Assembly: GCA_020881915.1 (NCBI GenBank)
Contig: JAJFPB010000004.1
Span: forward strand, 3,348,001 to 3,412,000
Direction: 5' to 3'
Length of the DNA stretch: 64,000 bases
Source: Paramyrothecium sp. XJ0827
Lineage: Eukaryota > Ascomycota > Sordariomycetes > Hypocreales > Stachybotryaceae
Part shown: one piece after another, positions 24,417-34,953 of the stretch
How positions within the stretch are numbered: the first letter of the stretch is position 1
Layout: the number at the start of each line of letters is the position of its first letter
Position numbers and translations under genes: made by a program
Notes under the pieces: generated by a model
Database searches by the model: none
What the model saw: the letters and a program-made list of their open reading frames with translations, nothing else
What the model was told of the DNA's origin: nothing

Positions 24417-26106
24417 TGTCTTAAGCAGGAAGCTCGCACGACGATGACTCGAGCACGAGTTGGCCCTCCCGCGAGGGCCTGGTGCTCGCCTTTTAAATGC
24501 TTCCATGCAAACCCATATGGTCACACAATTAATGCTGGGACAGACTTTTCCCTCGGAGACAGTCCGTGAGAATACACCACCCCATGCAACCACATCATCA
24601 CATTTGGAAACGTGTTCTGGGATCATGGCGCACCCCTAGCCTCCCATGCCTTCGCCATGGTCAACGGCAGTGAGAAGAGAGATGCTTTGTCTTTACGGCA
24701 TTTGGTGGCCAGCATGGCCTCGGGACGCTTAGCTGCGGACCGTGGCTTGCAAATGCTCGTTGTCTAATGCCGCAATATGCGAGTGTTGGTCAAAGCTGAT
24801 CGACAGGAGCGTGACGTTGTATGCAAGCCAGTTCTGACCCCTGATTTAATGGATGCAGTTCGACCATTGATCCTCGCCTGCACATGTGCGGCGCATCCTG
24901 TTCCTGGTACAGGCAGGCAGGGTTTGGTCCTTCGTTAACTGACTCGGTGCGGTGAAGAAAAGCAATGGGTAGGCAACTTCAGCTGAATGGTGGTGCAATA
25001 TCACGAAGAAAAGGGAGTGGGGGTTGGTTCGGGTGGAAAGCTACGAGCTCCTCAACTGTTCTAAATTCAATGTATAGAAGTAATAAGATAAACTCCTTCG
25101 GTCGTATCTTCGGGCTAGGAGCACCTGGACTCAGGCCATTTCGTAGGCTGTGGGCTCTAAATATGCAGCTGTTCTCTTTGCCTGCTCACACTCACGATGC
25201 ACCTCTGCAGGCAGGCGTGGGAGACCGAATGCTCCAAGGTTGTTGACTACGACTCATTAGGTCGAACCCGGACATGTAGTCCAGATATAGACGGCCAAGA
25301 ACACTGCAGCATGGTTCAGTATGCAGCAGAATGTGTGCCCTGCAGAGAAGAAGGGCGGTGACCGATCTACAATGATGTGTTGCCGACGGGTTCATCGAAC
25401 GACATGCGTTATCAGGGCTGCAGATACCAATTGAGCGAAAGGGCTTCGCCTTACCATACGACCAATTTAATGACTTGAGGCTCAACTGGCCCTCGACAAT
25501 CAGAGGATATCCGTGCGCCTCTTCAATGAATGGTGGAGCTAGAAGACTACACACATATAAACCAAGCTGAAGGCGGTCCATGCCAACGTAACACCGAGCT
25601 ACACCGAGCGATCATGGTGTATATGCGCCTCGGGCGCAGGACTTTCCCATTTCGTCATGAATGAGAAATTAGTGCGTCCAAGGAAAGGGGAGGCGTCTTT
25701 GGAAAACGGGCTGCTCACGGGAAATTGGAAAAAAAGACGCACTGCGGTCGCATTACCGGCTATCAAACCACGTAGGTGACGAGCGGCAGGTTCCGTGATA
25801 CCAGCCTGTTCAGCCAAATGGGAATCGGTCGTTCCTTATGCAGGTAGGTGAGGGTTCCTGCTTCCTGCTGCGATCAGTAATCAATTGAGGCTGGTCGGAC
25901 CAGCGACAGAAGCAACAGAGCCAGGGTGCCAAACAGGAAGGTCTAGCTACGCACATTCTGATTCTCTGTGGGCGCTGAGGTTGACACGTCTTGCAAGACC
26001 CCCTTCGAGGAAAGACTAGGCACTTGTGTTCCTGTACGAGGAAGAACAACCAGCTTTTGTGATCTAGGTTCTAAAATAACAATTCTGTCTCTATTCATTA
26101 GGTTCA
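24417..26106. other. Gene-free region between microprotein and desaturase
   Basis: 1.7 kb without a recognisable gene. It starts with the strong hairpin described separately. A 129-residue minus-strand frame (25192-25581) starts with ATG but resembles nothing. The right end is the 3' UTR of the desaturase. Confidence 0.5.
24450..24488. other. Two-tier perfect hairpin after the microprotein stop
   Basis: Inner arms GGCCCTC (24462-24468) and GAGGGCC (24473-24479) enclose a four-base loop. Outer arms CGAGCAC (24450-24456) and GTGCTCG (24482-24488) pair perfectly across a small asymmetric bulge. All 14 base pairs are Watson-Crick and mostly GC. It begins 34 bases after the stop of the candidate small gene, so on that strand it would be a 3'-UTR element. 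Confidence 0.55.
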
Positions 26107-27889
26107 TTAATGGTGTCCAAACGGATCCCCCCTGCTCACGATAGTCCGTTGGCACTTGGCCAGTATCGCCGCCTGCCTTGAGACTTCCGACAAACGCCCC
26201 AACACTCTTTTGTTGCTGTTGGTGAACCCGTACAAAGCATACGGAATACCGACTTCATTGCAGAACTCCTGCACAAGCTTTTGGGTCCTGCGGAGGTTGT
26301 GCCGAGGTACTCGAGGGAACAGGTGGTGGATAACCTGAAACTGCAGGCCGCCGTGTATGAAATCGAGCCATTCGGGGCAATCGACATCCATAGTGGTCCG
26401 GAGCATCTTCTGCGGGAAAGACTCATGGGGTCCAAGGTCGGAAGTGCTCATGGCAAAGTGCGACAGCACAATCTGAAGGTGGAGTGGCGACGGTGTCATG
26501 TTGCTCACAACGAAGAAGACCAGACGAGACCGGTTATCTGGGATCATGCAGTAGATCACACCATAGCCGTACCAAAGCCAGAAGAAGATCTGCCCGGCAA
26601 TCTCTAGCCATCGGTGCCAGGCCGCTGGTCCCTTCCTAGGGCCCCGGCCAGCAATCAGAAAGTCCCAGGACAGGAAGTACAGATTGAAGCGGCCGAATGC
26701 CAGAAAAGGGTAGTAGGTCCAGGCCTGCACACGAAGGAGAAGTTTGGCGGCGGCGTCGTACTCCATCAAACGGTCGTAAAATGTCGATCGCAGGTTGCCC
26801 AGGAACCGGTGAGAGATGGCAAAGAGCGGCATATGCTCAATATCCGGGTCATGCTCGGGGGCGTTGGTGACAATGTGGTGAACATTATGATTCCTCTTCC
26901 ACCAACCCATCGACAATCCGCCTAGGAAGTCTGCGATGATAATGCCAATGATTGTATCAGTCTGGAAATCATGGGTAATGCCCATGTGTCCAGCGTCGTG
27001 GGCAGAAAAGACAAGCTGGTGCCACATGGCGCCCAGAGATATGCCAGCAAGGAGGTACTGTTCAAAATGAAGGCAAACGAGCATTCCGACGAAAAAGGAG
27101 GCGTAACGGAAGCACTCCACGTAGTAATTCCAGTAGTGGCATTTGTAAAGGTCTTCGTCCTTGATGCGCTGGTGTAGCTCTCGGTACTTGACGACGATGG
27201 CTTCTTGGGTGTCGAGGTCGATGTCAGGATACATGTCAAGATCGAGCTTTATGTGCTCCTTGGTAAGAGTGTCCAGATAGGACATGCCGTCCATCTCCTC
27301 ATCATTCACCGAAACAGAAGACACTGAGCTGGGAGAGCCAGGAGCCCCTGCTCGCTGCCGAATGCCGTGCGCGTACGTTTCGTCGTCAAATACTGGGGAT
27401 GCTTCCCGTGAGCTGGACGAGCGCGACTCCGGATCCTTTCCTATGTGTGCATTTGCCTTGTCTTCCGCTTGTTGGGCGGCCGATCGGAAGACCCCGCCTT
27501 GTATGGGGGGTACGAAATTCACCCACCGTCCCTCAATCCTGCCAATGCGATATCGGGTCATCATTTGCTTCGCCTCGCTGGAGTGTAGCCTGTCGGGGAT
27601 CCAGTCAGTTCCGTGCCCGTGGAGCCGTAGGAGCCGTAGGAGAGGGAATGGCGTACACAGTAACCTCGTCGGTGGCATCCCTGCCTACCAAGTGCATCAT
27701 TGCCTTGTCTCCTCCAGGATGGTATTTGAGGAATGGGTCGACTTTGAGAACATGCTGGTCCACGATTATGATTTTTCGGTCGTCAGCTATGAGAGCTTCA
27801 ATTTCGTCGCGGGACATGAGTCTGTAGGTCTTTTCCTTCGTGGCAGCTGGCGGGGAAGCCGTGGCCGGCGTCTGCTGCGTATTCGACAT
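26107..27889 (-). CDS. SLD: Delta-8 sphingolipid desaturase, cytochrome b5 fusion
   Basis: Front-end desaturase that inserts the delta-8 double bond in the long-chain base of fungal glucosylceramides, in the ER membrane. Exons 27889-27657 and 27589-26107 give 571 residues. The N-terminal cytochrome b5 domain (about residues 24-85) carries the heme motif HPGG at 57-60. The intron 27656-27590 falls inside this domain and its removal restores DATDEVTVLHSSEAKQMM. The desaturase histidine boxes are HDAGH (275-279), HNVHH (312-316) and QVIHH (496-500), with Gln at the start of the third box as in front-end enzymes. Four or more hydrophobic spans surround them. Substrate preference is from family resemblance; a delta-6-type fatty-acid desaturase is the alternative but less likely in this lineage. 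Confidence 0.88.
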
Positions 27890-28764
27890 GGCCAGCGGAT
27901 GTGCGCGAGGACGCAAGGTGCTGCTAGTGCTCCGATGCAGGTAAAAGGATCCAAGCCAACGTGCTGGACTTGAAGAATTGGAAGTAGTGGTGCATCAGAG
28001 TTCACCGCTCACATAGACAAAAAGTCGATGTTCAAGGGAGGTGGTACGATAACGATGGGAGGATCAACTTACCGTACCGGCCGAGGCCCCACAATCAATC
28101 GTCTCCCCTTTTCAAGGGTAAAGAAATGTACCTGACCTTAGCCTTTGGTCTGGCAGGGGTTTTGCAGCACTGAATGGATGAGCCACACCCGAGGCCCAGT
28201 GCAGCGGACCGATCCATTAGTGGCTGGAGGGTGAGCTCTGTGGTGCGTTTGAGGTGCCTAATAATGTAACCTGCCAATGGCATGGCAAGGTGCAGTACCT
28301 TCCCTCATAGAGAGGCTGTGTATCATCTGTATTGCCCTGAACTAAATACGGTGCCTGGCATGACTACGGCGACACATGCCTTCACAATGAGACCTTCCAA
28401 ACGTACCGGAGGATGGAGAGCACGGGACCTTGAACTATCCAAGCACAGCTTCATTCTAATCAGTCATGTCTTGACATATATTACTAGTTTTACAAAGAAT
28501 GCCTTTCCCAACAACAAACCTAAAAAAACCAGTATACGTCTTGGTTCGGTCCTGGTTGGGAAACCCGTTGAAGGCTCGACCAGCCTGGCCATCGGCTCAT
28601 TGCCAATGGCATGGGTGCCATCCACTAACCATGCAGTCAATCCCCGTCTCTATTTACCATTGCAACTGGGTACAGAAAGAAGCCTTGGCACCGGGCTCGG
28701 TTTCCCGTCCTCCCGCAAGCACTGGGTGTGTCTCGCATCCAATATTGGTCTAAACAGTTTACGT
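27890..28764. other. Desaturase promoter and LPD1 3' region
   Basis: An 875-bp spacer between tandem minus-strand genes. It should hold the desaturase leader near 27900-28100 and the LPD1 3' UTR near 28600-28764. No other coding signal is seen. Confidence 0.55.
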
Positions 28765-30630
28765 TTAGAAGTGGATGGCCTTTGAGTGAGTAGCCATGGC
28801 AGCCTCCTTGAAGGCTTCCGCCAAGGTAGGGTGGGCGTGGCAGGTTCGTGCAATGTCTTCGCTGGAAGCGCCATACTCCAGGGCCAAGGTGCCCTCAGCG
28901 ATCATCTCACCGGCGTTGGCGCCAATGATGTGGATTCCGAGCAGGCGGTCAGTCTCGGGGTCAGCCAGCATCTTGACCATGCCCTCGGTGTCCAGGTTGG
29001 TCTTGGCTCGGGAGTTGGCGCTGAAGGGGAAGGTACCGACGCGGTAAGGGATGTTCTGGTTCTTGAGGTCCTGCTCGCTTTGTCCAACCCAGGCAACCTC
29101 AGGGTACGTGTACATGACCGAGGGAATGCAGCCGTAGTTGACGTGACCGTAGCCCTTCTTGATGTACTCGACAACAGCAACGGCCTCCTCCTCGGCCTTG
29201 TGCGCAAGCATGGGTCCGAAGGTGACATCGCCGACACAGCGGATGTGGGGAATCTTGGTTCGGTATTCGGAGTCGATAATGACACGGCCGCGCTCGTCGA
29301 GCTCCATGCCAATGTTCTCAAGGCCGAGACCGCCAGTGTAGGGACGGCGGCCAATGGCGACCAGAACAACATCAGCCTCCATCTGTTATGATATTAGCCC
29401 AATCCAAGCGCCTGAGAACCCTCCGAGATCACTTACAGACTCAGCCTTGCCACCCTTGGCAGCATCAACCTCCAGCTTAACCTTCTCGCCAGACTTGTCG
29501 CCGCTGACGACCTTGGTGTTGAGCTTGAACTCCATGCCCTGCTTCTTCAGGAGCTTCTGGGTGCTCTTGGCGATTTCGGTATCCATGCCGGGACCGCCAA
29601 TCTGGCCCAGGAATTCGACAACGGTGACCTTGGTTCCCAGTCGGGACCAGACGGAGGCCATCTCGAGGCCAATGATACCACCTCCAATGACGATCATAGA
29701 CTCGGGGATCTTCTCGAGGGCAATGGCACCAGTGCTGGTGATAACCCGCTTCTCGTCAATCTCAAGACCAGGGAACGGGGTGGCCTCGGAGCCAGTGGCG
29801 ATGAGAATGTTCTTTCCGCGGACGGTAGTCTCGCCACCATCATTGAGCTCAACCTTGATGTCGTTCTCGTTAAGGAAGGAGCCAGTGCCCTTGATGTACT
29901 CGACGCCGTTCTTCTTGAGGAGGAACTCAACGCCCTTGGTCAGGCCGGCAACTGCGGTATCCTTGGCCTTCATGAAGTTGGCCAGGTTGAGCTTGACATC
30001 GCCAACCTCGATACCTCGGTTCTTGGTGTCGTGCAGGATGGTGTGGTAGAGATGGGAGTTGTTGAGGAGAGATTTCGAAGGAATGCAGCCGACGTTCAAG
30101 CAGGTACCGCCAAGGGTGCCGCGCTTCTCGATGCAGGTGACCTAGATGGACATTGTCAGAGGTTGCTCATCAGATCGTTTTGCGCAAAAAGAAAAAAGGC
30201 TCTGCCAACCTTCATGCCCTCCTGACCGGCCTTGATGGCAGCAACGTAGCCAGCAACACCGCCACCGATGATGACCAGATCCTTCTCTTCTGTAGGTACC
30301 GATCAGCATATATCTTCTTGATTGGACGTGTCGGGACGAGGTGGACCGAGAGGGACGACGAACCACTTGCTGAAGCAAAGCCTCGACTCCATCGTGCAGC
30401 GTTGGAGGGTGCGACAATTGTGGGTAGGCTAGGCGAGTAGAGACAGCACGTTAGTCTTCAGGTTCAAGAGGCAAGCAACGGCGGCCAGCGGAAGCGTTTT
30501 TCCAAAGCCACGAGAGGCGCGGCTGCGGAAGCTGATGCCATGGAGAATTTATGTCGCAGAGGACTCACGATGATCGGAGGAAAGCGACCGGCCGAGCCGT
30601 GTGACGCGGTATTAAGCGGCTAGCGAGCAT
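28765..30630 (-). CDS. LPD1: Dihydrolipoyl dehydrogenase (E3), mitochondrial
   Basis: FAD-disulfide oxidoreductase that reoxidises lipoamide in pyruvate, 2-oxoglutarate and branched-chain dehydrogenases and in the glycine cleavage system. Exons 30630-30569, 30428-30367, 30289-30210, 30141-29437 and 29382-28765 give 508 residues. The first two exons encode an Arg/Ser-rich matrix-targeting peptide ([20 protein letters not shown], later RWSRGFASA). The FAD motif is [15 protein letters not shown], and the redox disulfide lies in [14 protein letters not shown]. The NAD-binding motif is [16 protein letters not shown], and the C-terminal dimer-interface His-Glu pair is in [12 protein letters not shown]. 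All are intact. The two short 5' exons are inferred from splice ends and frame, while the rest is certain. Confidence 0.96.
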
Positions 30631-31291
30631 CTTGAGGGATGTCGAATGTGTTCTGGCGGAGATTCAATGGGAAGGGGAGCGCCGGACGCGAGGTGTGGTT
30701 GCAGAGGGTGCTGCGTGGTATTTATTAGGATGAGGTTCTTCAGGTCGGAGAGCTTCCCAGGTTTCGGCAAAGTCTCAGGGAGCTTTCCGGAACCCGCCAA
30801 TTCTCCCCAATTTTTTTTCGTAGCAAAATCGCCGCCGCCCCTGACCGGCTACAAGGCAGAGGGCGCCCAGCAAGTACCGCCCGTCGCTCGCACGTACCTC
30901 CGTGCTCAGGCGCGCAGCCGTGCGCTAGGCGGGCTGGAATCTGGGTACTGCAAGGTACGGCGACCCAACAACTTCAGCTTGTACTCGCTGCTGGCATTGT
31001 TCTCAGCACTTCTAGCCGGTCAGTTACTAAGCATGGTTCCCTACTTATTCCCGGATAATACGTTCAGAATAAGCCCGAGACGAAGCGATGTTAGCCATGC
31101 AATGACGGTTTCGGCTCATATAGACATGGAGTGGTGGTGCATCCATACCTCTGCTAGCAACTCGGTAATTCGCTATGCTCCATCTCCAAACGCCTTGTAC
31201 ACCGTACAGGTCAAAAGGAAATATGTTGGTAACGGAAGCAGGTTACCATTCAACTGCTTTCTACACAAAGTATAAACCACTATTCTACCCA
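30631..31291. other. LPD1 promoter and SGD1 3' region
   Basis: A 661-bp spacer. A plus-strand frame of about 200 codons (from ATG 30667 to 31275) crosses it but resembles no protein and overlaps the LPD1 promoter, so I treat it as chance. No other feature is seen. Confidence 0.5.
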
Positions 31292-33952
31292 TCAAGCTTT
31301 TGGAGCTTGCACCATTGACTGTGCCATGTCTCGCACACGTTCCAGCTTCTTCACATCCTTAGCAGGTATGAGTTGCGTCTTGCGCAGCTTCTTCCTCAAA
31401 AACCAGTGAACGCCGGCGGCAAGCAAGGGCAGGTCTCGGGCCACCCCAAATACCTTGTCGACGCGGGCTACTTCCTTCTCAGGCTTGCCTCTGCAGTCCT
31501 GAAGCAATCGAATCATGAGCCATTCAATGAATTTCGATGTCCAAGGGTTGAGCTCCGGCAGATCCAGTGGCTTTAGGACGGCAAGAGTCAGCGTGCCGTC
31601 AGCGATGAGAGACGCGTAGAATTGGGCGACATGTTGCATGCGCCGCTCGTCCTTCATCCGTTCCATGTCAGCCGTCTCGTCGTCTTCCGCTGCTTCCCCG
31701 AACAGTGATTCTCCCATGCCATGGAATATCTTCCAGAGCCGGTTTTGTAAAGCAAAACGAATACGGCTGTTTGAGCTGGTCTGGCGCCCGATCAACGCGT
31801 AATACGGGTTGTATTGCGCTTCGCTGCCCACACACTGAACCAGAACGCGTGCAATTTCGAGCTGGTCATCTCTCTTGAGTCCAAGTTGCAGAAATTGCCT
31901 GTAACCATGCTCGGCGTCTGTTGCCGACATGAGAGCTGTGAAGATTGACACTTGCGCCGTCGAACTCAAGCCCTGTGCTCTCGCCATGGTAGGATAATCA
32001 GGCAAGACAATGTCCATGTCCTCATCATCTGTGATATCGCCATCCAAGGCTCCTTGGCGGGAGTCGTCTCCATAATGACCGCTGCCCTTGGTGCCAGGTT
32101 TTACGGGGACGCTCGCACCCACAAGCCACCATTGGCCCCGAGTTTCCACGCTTTCCAGGTCTTCAAGACTCATACCCATAGGCGCGAGTCCGTCCAATCT
32201 CCTTGTTTGCGACTTCAACTCTCCAAGCTTCTTCTTCATACGTTGCACGTGTTCTGACACCACGCCAGATTCAAGTCCTCTAGCTTTCGGCTTGCTGTTT
32301 TTGAGATCGCCAATAGTTTCGATCATGAACTTGGTACGAGCGGAAACTTTATCGTAGCCTGCCTGGGACACAGTTTTGTTGAGCTTGCTCGAGACGTGCT
32401 TGAGAGTCTGCGGGTCATCCTTTCTCAAAAGTCGACCGGCCATGCGGCAGATACGTAGGAGAAGCTCCACGTTCAGCTCAGTCAGCTCACTGAGCAACCT
32501 CTCCATGTAATCAAATATGATCTTGCAGCTAACCACCTCAAAGGTGTACAGTTGTGTGAGGAGGGCGATCAGGTTAGACGGTTCCTTGCGAATTGCCGAC
32601 TCTGAAGTAGACCCCTTTGCCGCTTTGTCGTACTCGGAACCAAAATCCTTGACAACTCTGTTGACCAGATGAGCTCCAAAGCTCGAGCCCATCACCTTGT
32701 AGACGGCGGCAACAAAACCACCGGTCAGGACAAAGAATTGATCCGGAAGGCTCTCAGGCTTGCAGATCTGGGCCAGGACAGCATCCGCAAGCATTTCGGT
32801 GACCTCGCCGCGTGCATTCTTCTGATAGAGCTCCTCGGCTGACTGAACGATGGAAAGAATATTAGCGTCTGTAAGACGATTGATCAATCCCTGGACCTGC
32901 TTCCGTAACCGGGCCTTCGTCTCGTCTTCGGCACCCGATGCTCTCCGGAGTGATGGTGGCACATACTTTGCCACCACAGCTCCTGTTACGGGGGCCACGT
33001 ATGGATTCTCTTTTTGCCGAGGCTGAGGTGTAGTCGTGTCCTGAGTATCGGAGTCGAAACCGCCGAAGGAATCACCTTCCGAATGGTCTTCAAATGCATC
33101 TTCCAGATCAGAGTTCTCCACTTCCTCATCTTCATCTTCGGAGCCAAGCATTGATTCATCAAGACTCAGTTCGTCATCGTCATCGTCTTCATCTTCATCT
33201 TCATCTTCATCATGGTCAAATTCACCCTTGACACTATTTGGTCTCTGTTTGGCGACTGTGCCTGGGTTATTCTTGGCTCTCTTAGCAGAGAGCCAGTCAT
33301 CATAGTCCCTTTTGCGCTTCTTTGAACCATCGTCTGTATCATCCTGCTCCGTGCCCAAGTCGTCGAGAAGCTCATCTAGGCCATCGTCCTTGAACGCTTG
33401 AGGCAACGATTTTCGTCCCTTTTTCAAACCAAGCTTCCTCTCAAAGTCTTCGATGGCAGCATCGTCTTGAGCAAGTTTGTCTCTGACGGATTTACTTGGC
33501 TTTCTTCCCAGGGCCGTTTCTTGTGAGTTTTCTGCTTGCTCCTCATCCGAGTCAGCTTCGCTGAGATCAACATCAAGGTTGTCGCTATCTTGGTCCTCGT
33601 CCTCTATATCGTCCATGTCCTCGTCCGAAGATAGGCCACGTCCATCATGCCCTTTCGAGATTTGAGCTTTGCCCACGGGTTTGGATGTCCGTAGGATGGA
33701 GTGAGGTTGGTGTGGATATGGTTTCTTATTACCAGCCTTGTACTGGTTGTGAGCTGGGCGGCCTGAAGGATCCTGTCGTCCATAAATGTGGTTCTTCTTC
33801 TGTACACGGTGGGCTTTCCGCTGGTCTCTCCGGTTGAGTGGTCTAGGTGCCCCTTTTCTGCTTCGCGGATTGGACCCTCTCGGTTCAGGCACGTCTACAC
33901 CTATGCGCTTAAATAGCTTCTGTTGAAGCTCTTGTACAGATGTCGACGGCAT
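31292..33952 (-). CDS. SGD1: Sgd1/NOM1, nucleolar MIF4G-MA3 protein
   Basis: Nucleolar protein needed for 40S subunit maturation; in yeast and animals it binds a DEAD-box helicase (Fal1/eIF4A3). A single exon gives 886 residues from ATG 33952. Residues 1-120 are basic (RRDQRKAHRVQKKNHIYG). Residues 110-300 contain several acidic runs, including one Asp/Glu tract encoded by a GAT/GAA triplet repeat near 33170-33215. The MIF4G domain spans about 345-545 (RKQVQGLINRLTDANI, then AHLVNRVVKDF). The MA3 domain starts near 665 (STAQVSIFTALMSATDAEHG) and is followed by a conserved helical tail. The length matches fungal orthologues. It is head-to-head with SRP14 at 447 bp. Ribosome-biogenesis role as for EMG1. 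Confidence 0.95.
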   Translation of the reverse strand: MPSTSVQELQQKLFKRIGVDVPEPRGSNPRSRKGAPRPLNRRDQRKAHRVQKKNHIYGRQDPSGRPAHNQYKAGNKKPYPHQPHSILRTSKPVGKAQISKGHDGRGLSSDEDMDDIEDEDQDSDNLDVDLSEADSDEEQAENSQETALGRKPSKSVRDKLAQDDAAIEDFERKLGLKKGRKSLPQAFKDDGLDELLDDLGTEQDDTDDGSKKRKRDYDDWLSAKRAKNNPGTVAKQRPNSVKGEFDHDEDEDEDEDDDDDELSLDESMLGSEDEDEEVENSDLEDAFEDHSEGDSFGGFDSDTQDTTTPQPRQKENPYVAPVTGAVVAKYVPPSLRRASGAEDETKARLRKQVQGLINRLTDANILSIVQSAEELYQKNARGEVTEMLADAVLAQICKPESLPDQFFVLTGGFVAAVYKVMGSSFGAHLVNRVVKDFGSEYDKAAKGSTSESAIRKEPSNLIALLTQLYTFEVVSCKIIFDYMERLLSELTELNVELLLRICRMAGRLLRKDDPQTLKHVSSKLNKTVSQAGYDKVSARTKFMIETIGDLKNSKPKARGLESGVVSEHVQRMKKKLGELKSQTRRLDGLAPMGMSLEDLESVETRGQWWLVGASVPVKPGTKGSGHYGDDSRQGALDGDITDDEDMDIVLPDYPTMARAQGLSSTAQVSIFTALMSATDAEHGYRQFLQLGLKRDDQLEIARVLVQCVGSEAQYNPYYALIGRQTSSNSRIRFALQNRLWKIFHGMGESLFGEAAEDDETADMERMKDERRMQHVAQFYASLIADGTLTLAVLKPLDLPELNPWTSKFIEWLMIRLLQDCRGKPEKEVARVDKVFGVARDLPLLAAGVHWFLRKKLRKTQLIPAKDVKKLERVRDMAQSMVQAPKA

Positions 33953-34399
33953 CTTGCATGTTTTGAATGGCCTCTGATTTCTTATCCTTTTCCCCCTAAG
34001 GACCGGTAGAGGAGGCGAGAAAATTTGGAGTCTCGCTACAAAACTTGAGAATTTTGCGGGTTGTTGGCTGGATCACTGAGAATAGCGATGGACAGGTCCT
34101 TGCGAGAACCAATGTGAACGAACGATAGTGAAAGAAAAAAATTGCTAGCAGAGAAGCAGGCGCTGAGAAGCAACGCCACTCTTGAGCCACACATGTGGTA
34201 GAGAGACCTTTGGGTACATGTGCGGCCACCATTCCGCCCTACTTTGGGATGTTCCAAAGCAGTGAGTGACATATTGTGGCGCGACATGCGGTACGTACAG
34301 GTAGCGGGGCACACTCATAGCCACCCCCCACAGACATCTGGACAAGCGCAACCTCATCTCACTTTACGGCTTCACTCTCACAACGTATACCACGGCAAC
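33953..34399. promoter_or_regulatory. Divergent SGD1/SRP14 promoter
   Basis: A compact 447-bp head-to-head spacer, probably a shared promoter for two genes of ribosome production and use. No known fungal element stands out to me by eye. Confidence 0.5.
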
Positions 34400-34953
34400 A
34401 TGGCTTCACGGCCGTTAAGTCACGACCAAGTATGAAACTTCATTCCTCTGGGAGATGTCCCAGCATACTCACAATCGGTATCGGGATTCGCTAACTTGTG
34501 ACGCAGTTTTTCGATAAGCTCGGTGAGCTTTTGAATCACAGCAAGGGTAGCGATCATGGAGCCATATATCTGACGCAGAAGCGAAGTACGTTGCCCTGAT
34601 TTGTCTCGAAGCCTCGCCTTGCCTTATCTCTCGAGCCTGCCTCGTTTTCTCCTGTGGCTTTTAACATCTTGCTAGTGGCCGACGGTCAGGATGTGCCTCC
34701 CTCTACCGAGGAGAACCCTTTCCCGGATCTTGATCCAGGCAAGCCTCTACCCATTCTCATCCGAGCATCGAATGGAAAGTCGAAGAAAGACCGGGCAGCC
34801 AAGATCAAGATCGCCACAGTTGTGCAGCCCGATGATCTGGACGCATTCTATTCTCGCTATGCCGAGGTCTGCAAAGCTGGCATGACATTACTGAAGCCGA
34901 GGGACCGAAGCAAGAAGAAGGCAAAGGCCAAGAAGAAGAAGGCTACTTCATAG
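34400..34953 (+). CDS. SRP14: Signal recognition particle subunit SRP14
   Basis: Alu-domain subunit of the SRP, which slows translation while the ribosome is carried to the ER. Exons 34400-34429, 34507-34585 and 34676-34953 give 128 residues. The N-terminus reads MASRPLSHDQFFDKLGELL across the first junction, then GAIYLTQKRM, both typical of the family. The C-terminal part has LPILIRASNGKSKKDRAAKIK, FYSRYAEVCKAGM, and a Lys-rich tail (KKKAKAKKKKA) that contacts SRP RNA. Introns are 77 and 90 nt with GTATGA and GTACGT donors. The gene is complete. Confidence 0.95.

Noticed and set aside
25192..25581. 129-codon minus-strand frame starting with ATG
   Set aside because: No family resemblance, many Cys/Ser/Arg residues of random type, and no promoter-like leader; kept only as intergenic.
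26107..30630. Desaturase plus LPD1 considered as a lipid metabolism cluster
   Set aside because: Only two tandem genes with unrelated biochemical roles and separate promoters; no further pathway genes nearby.
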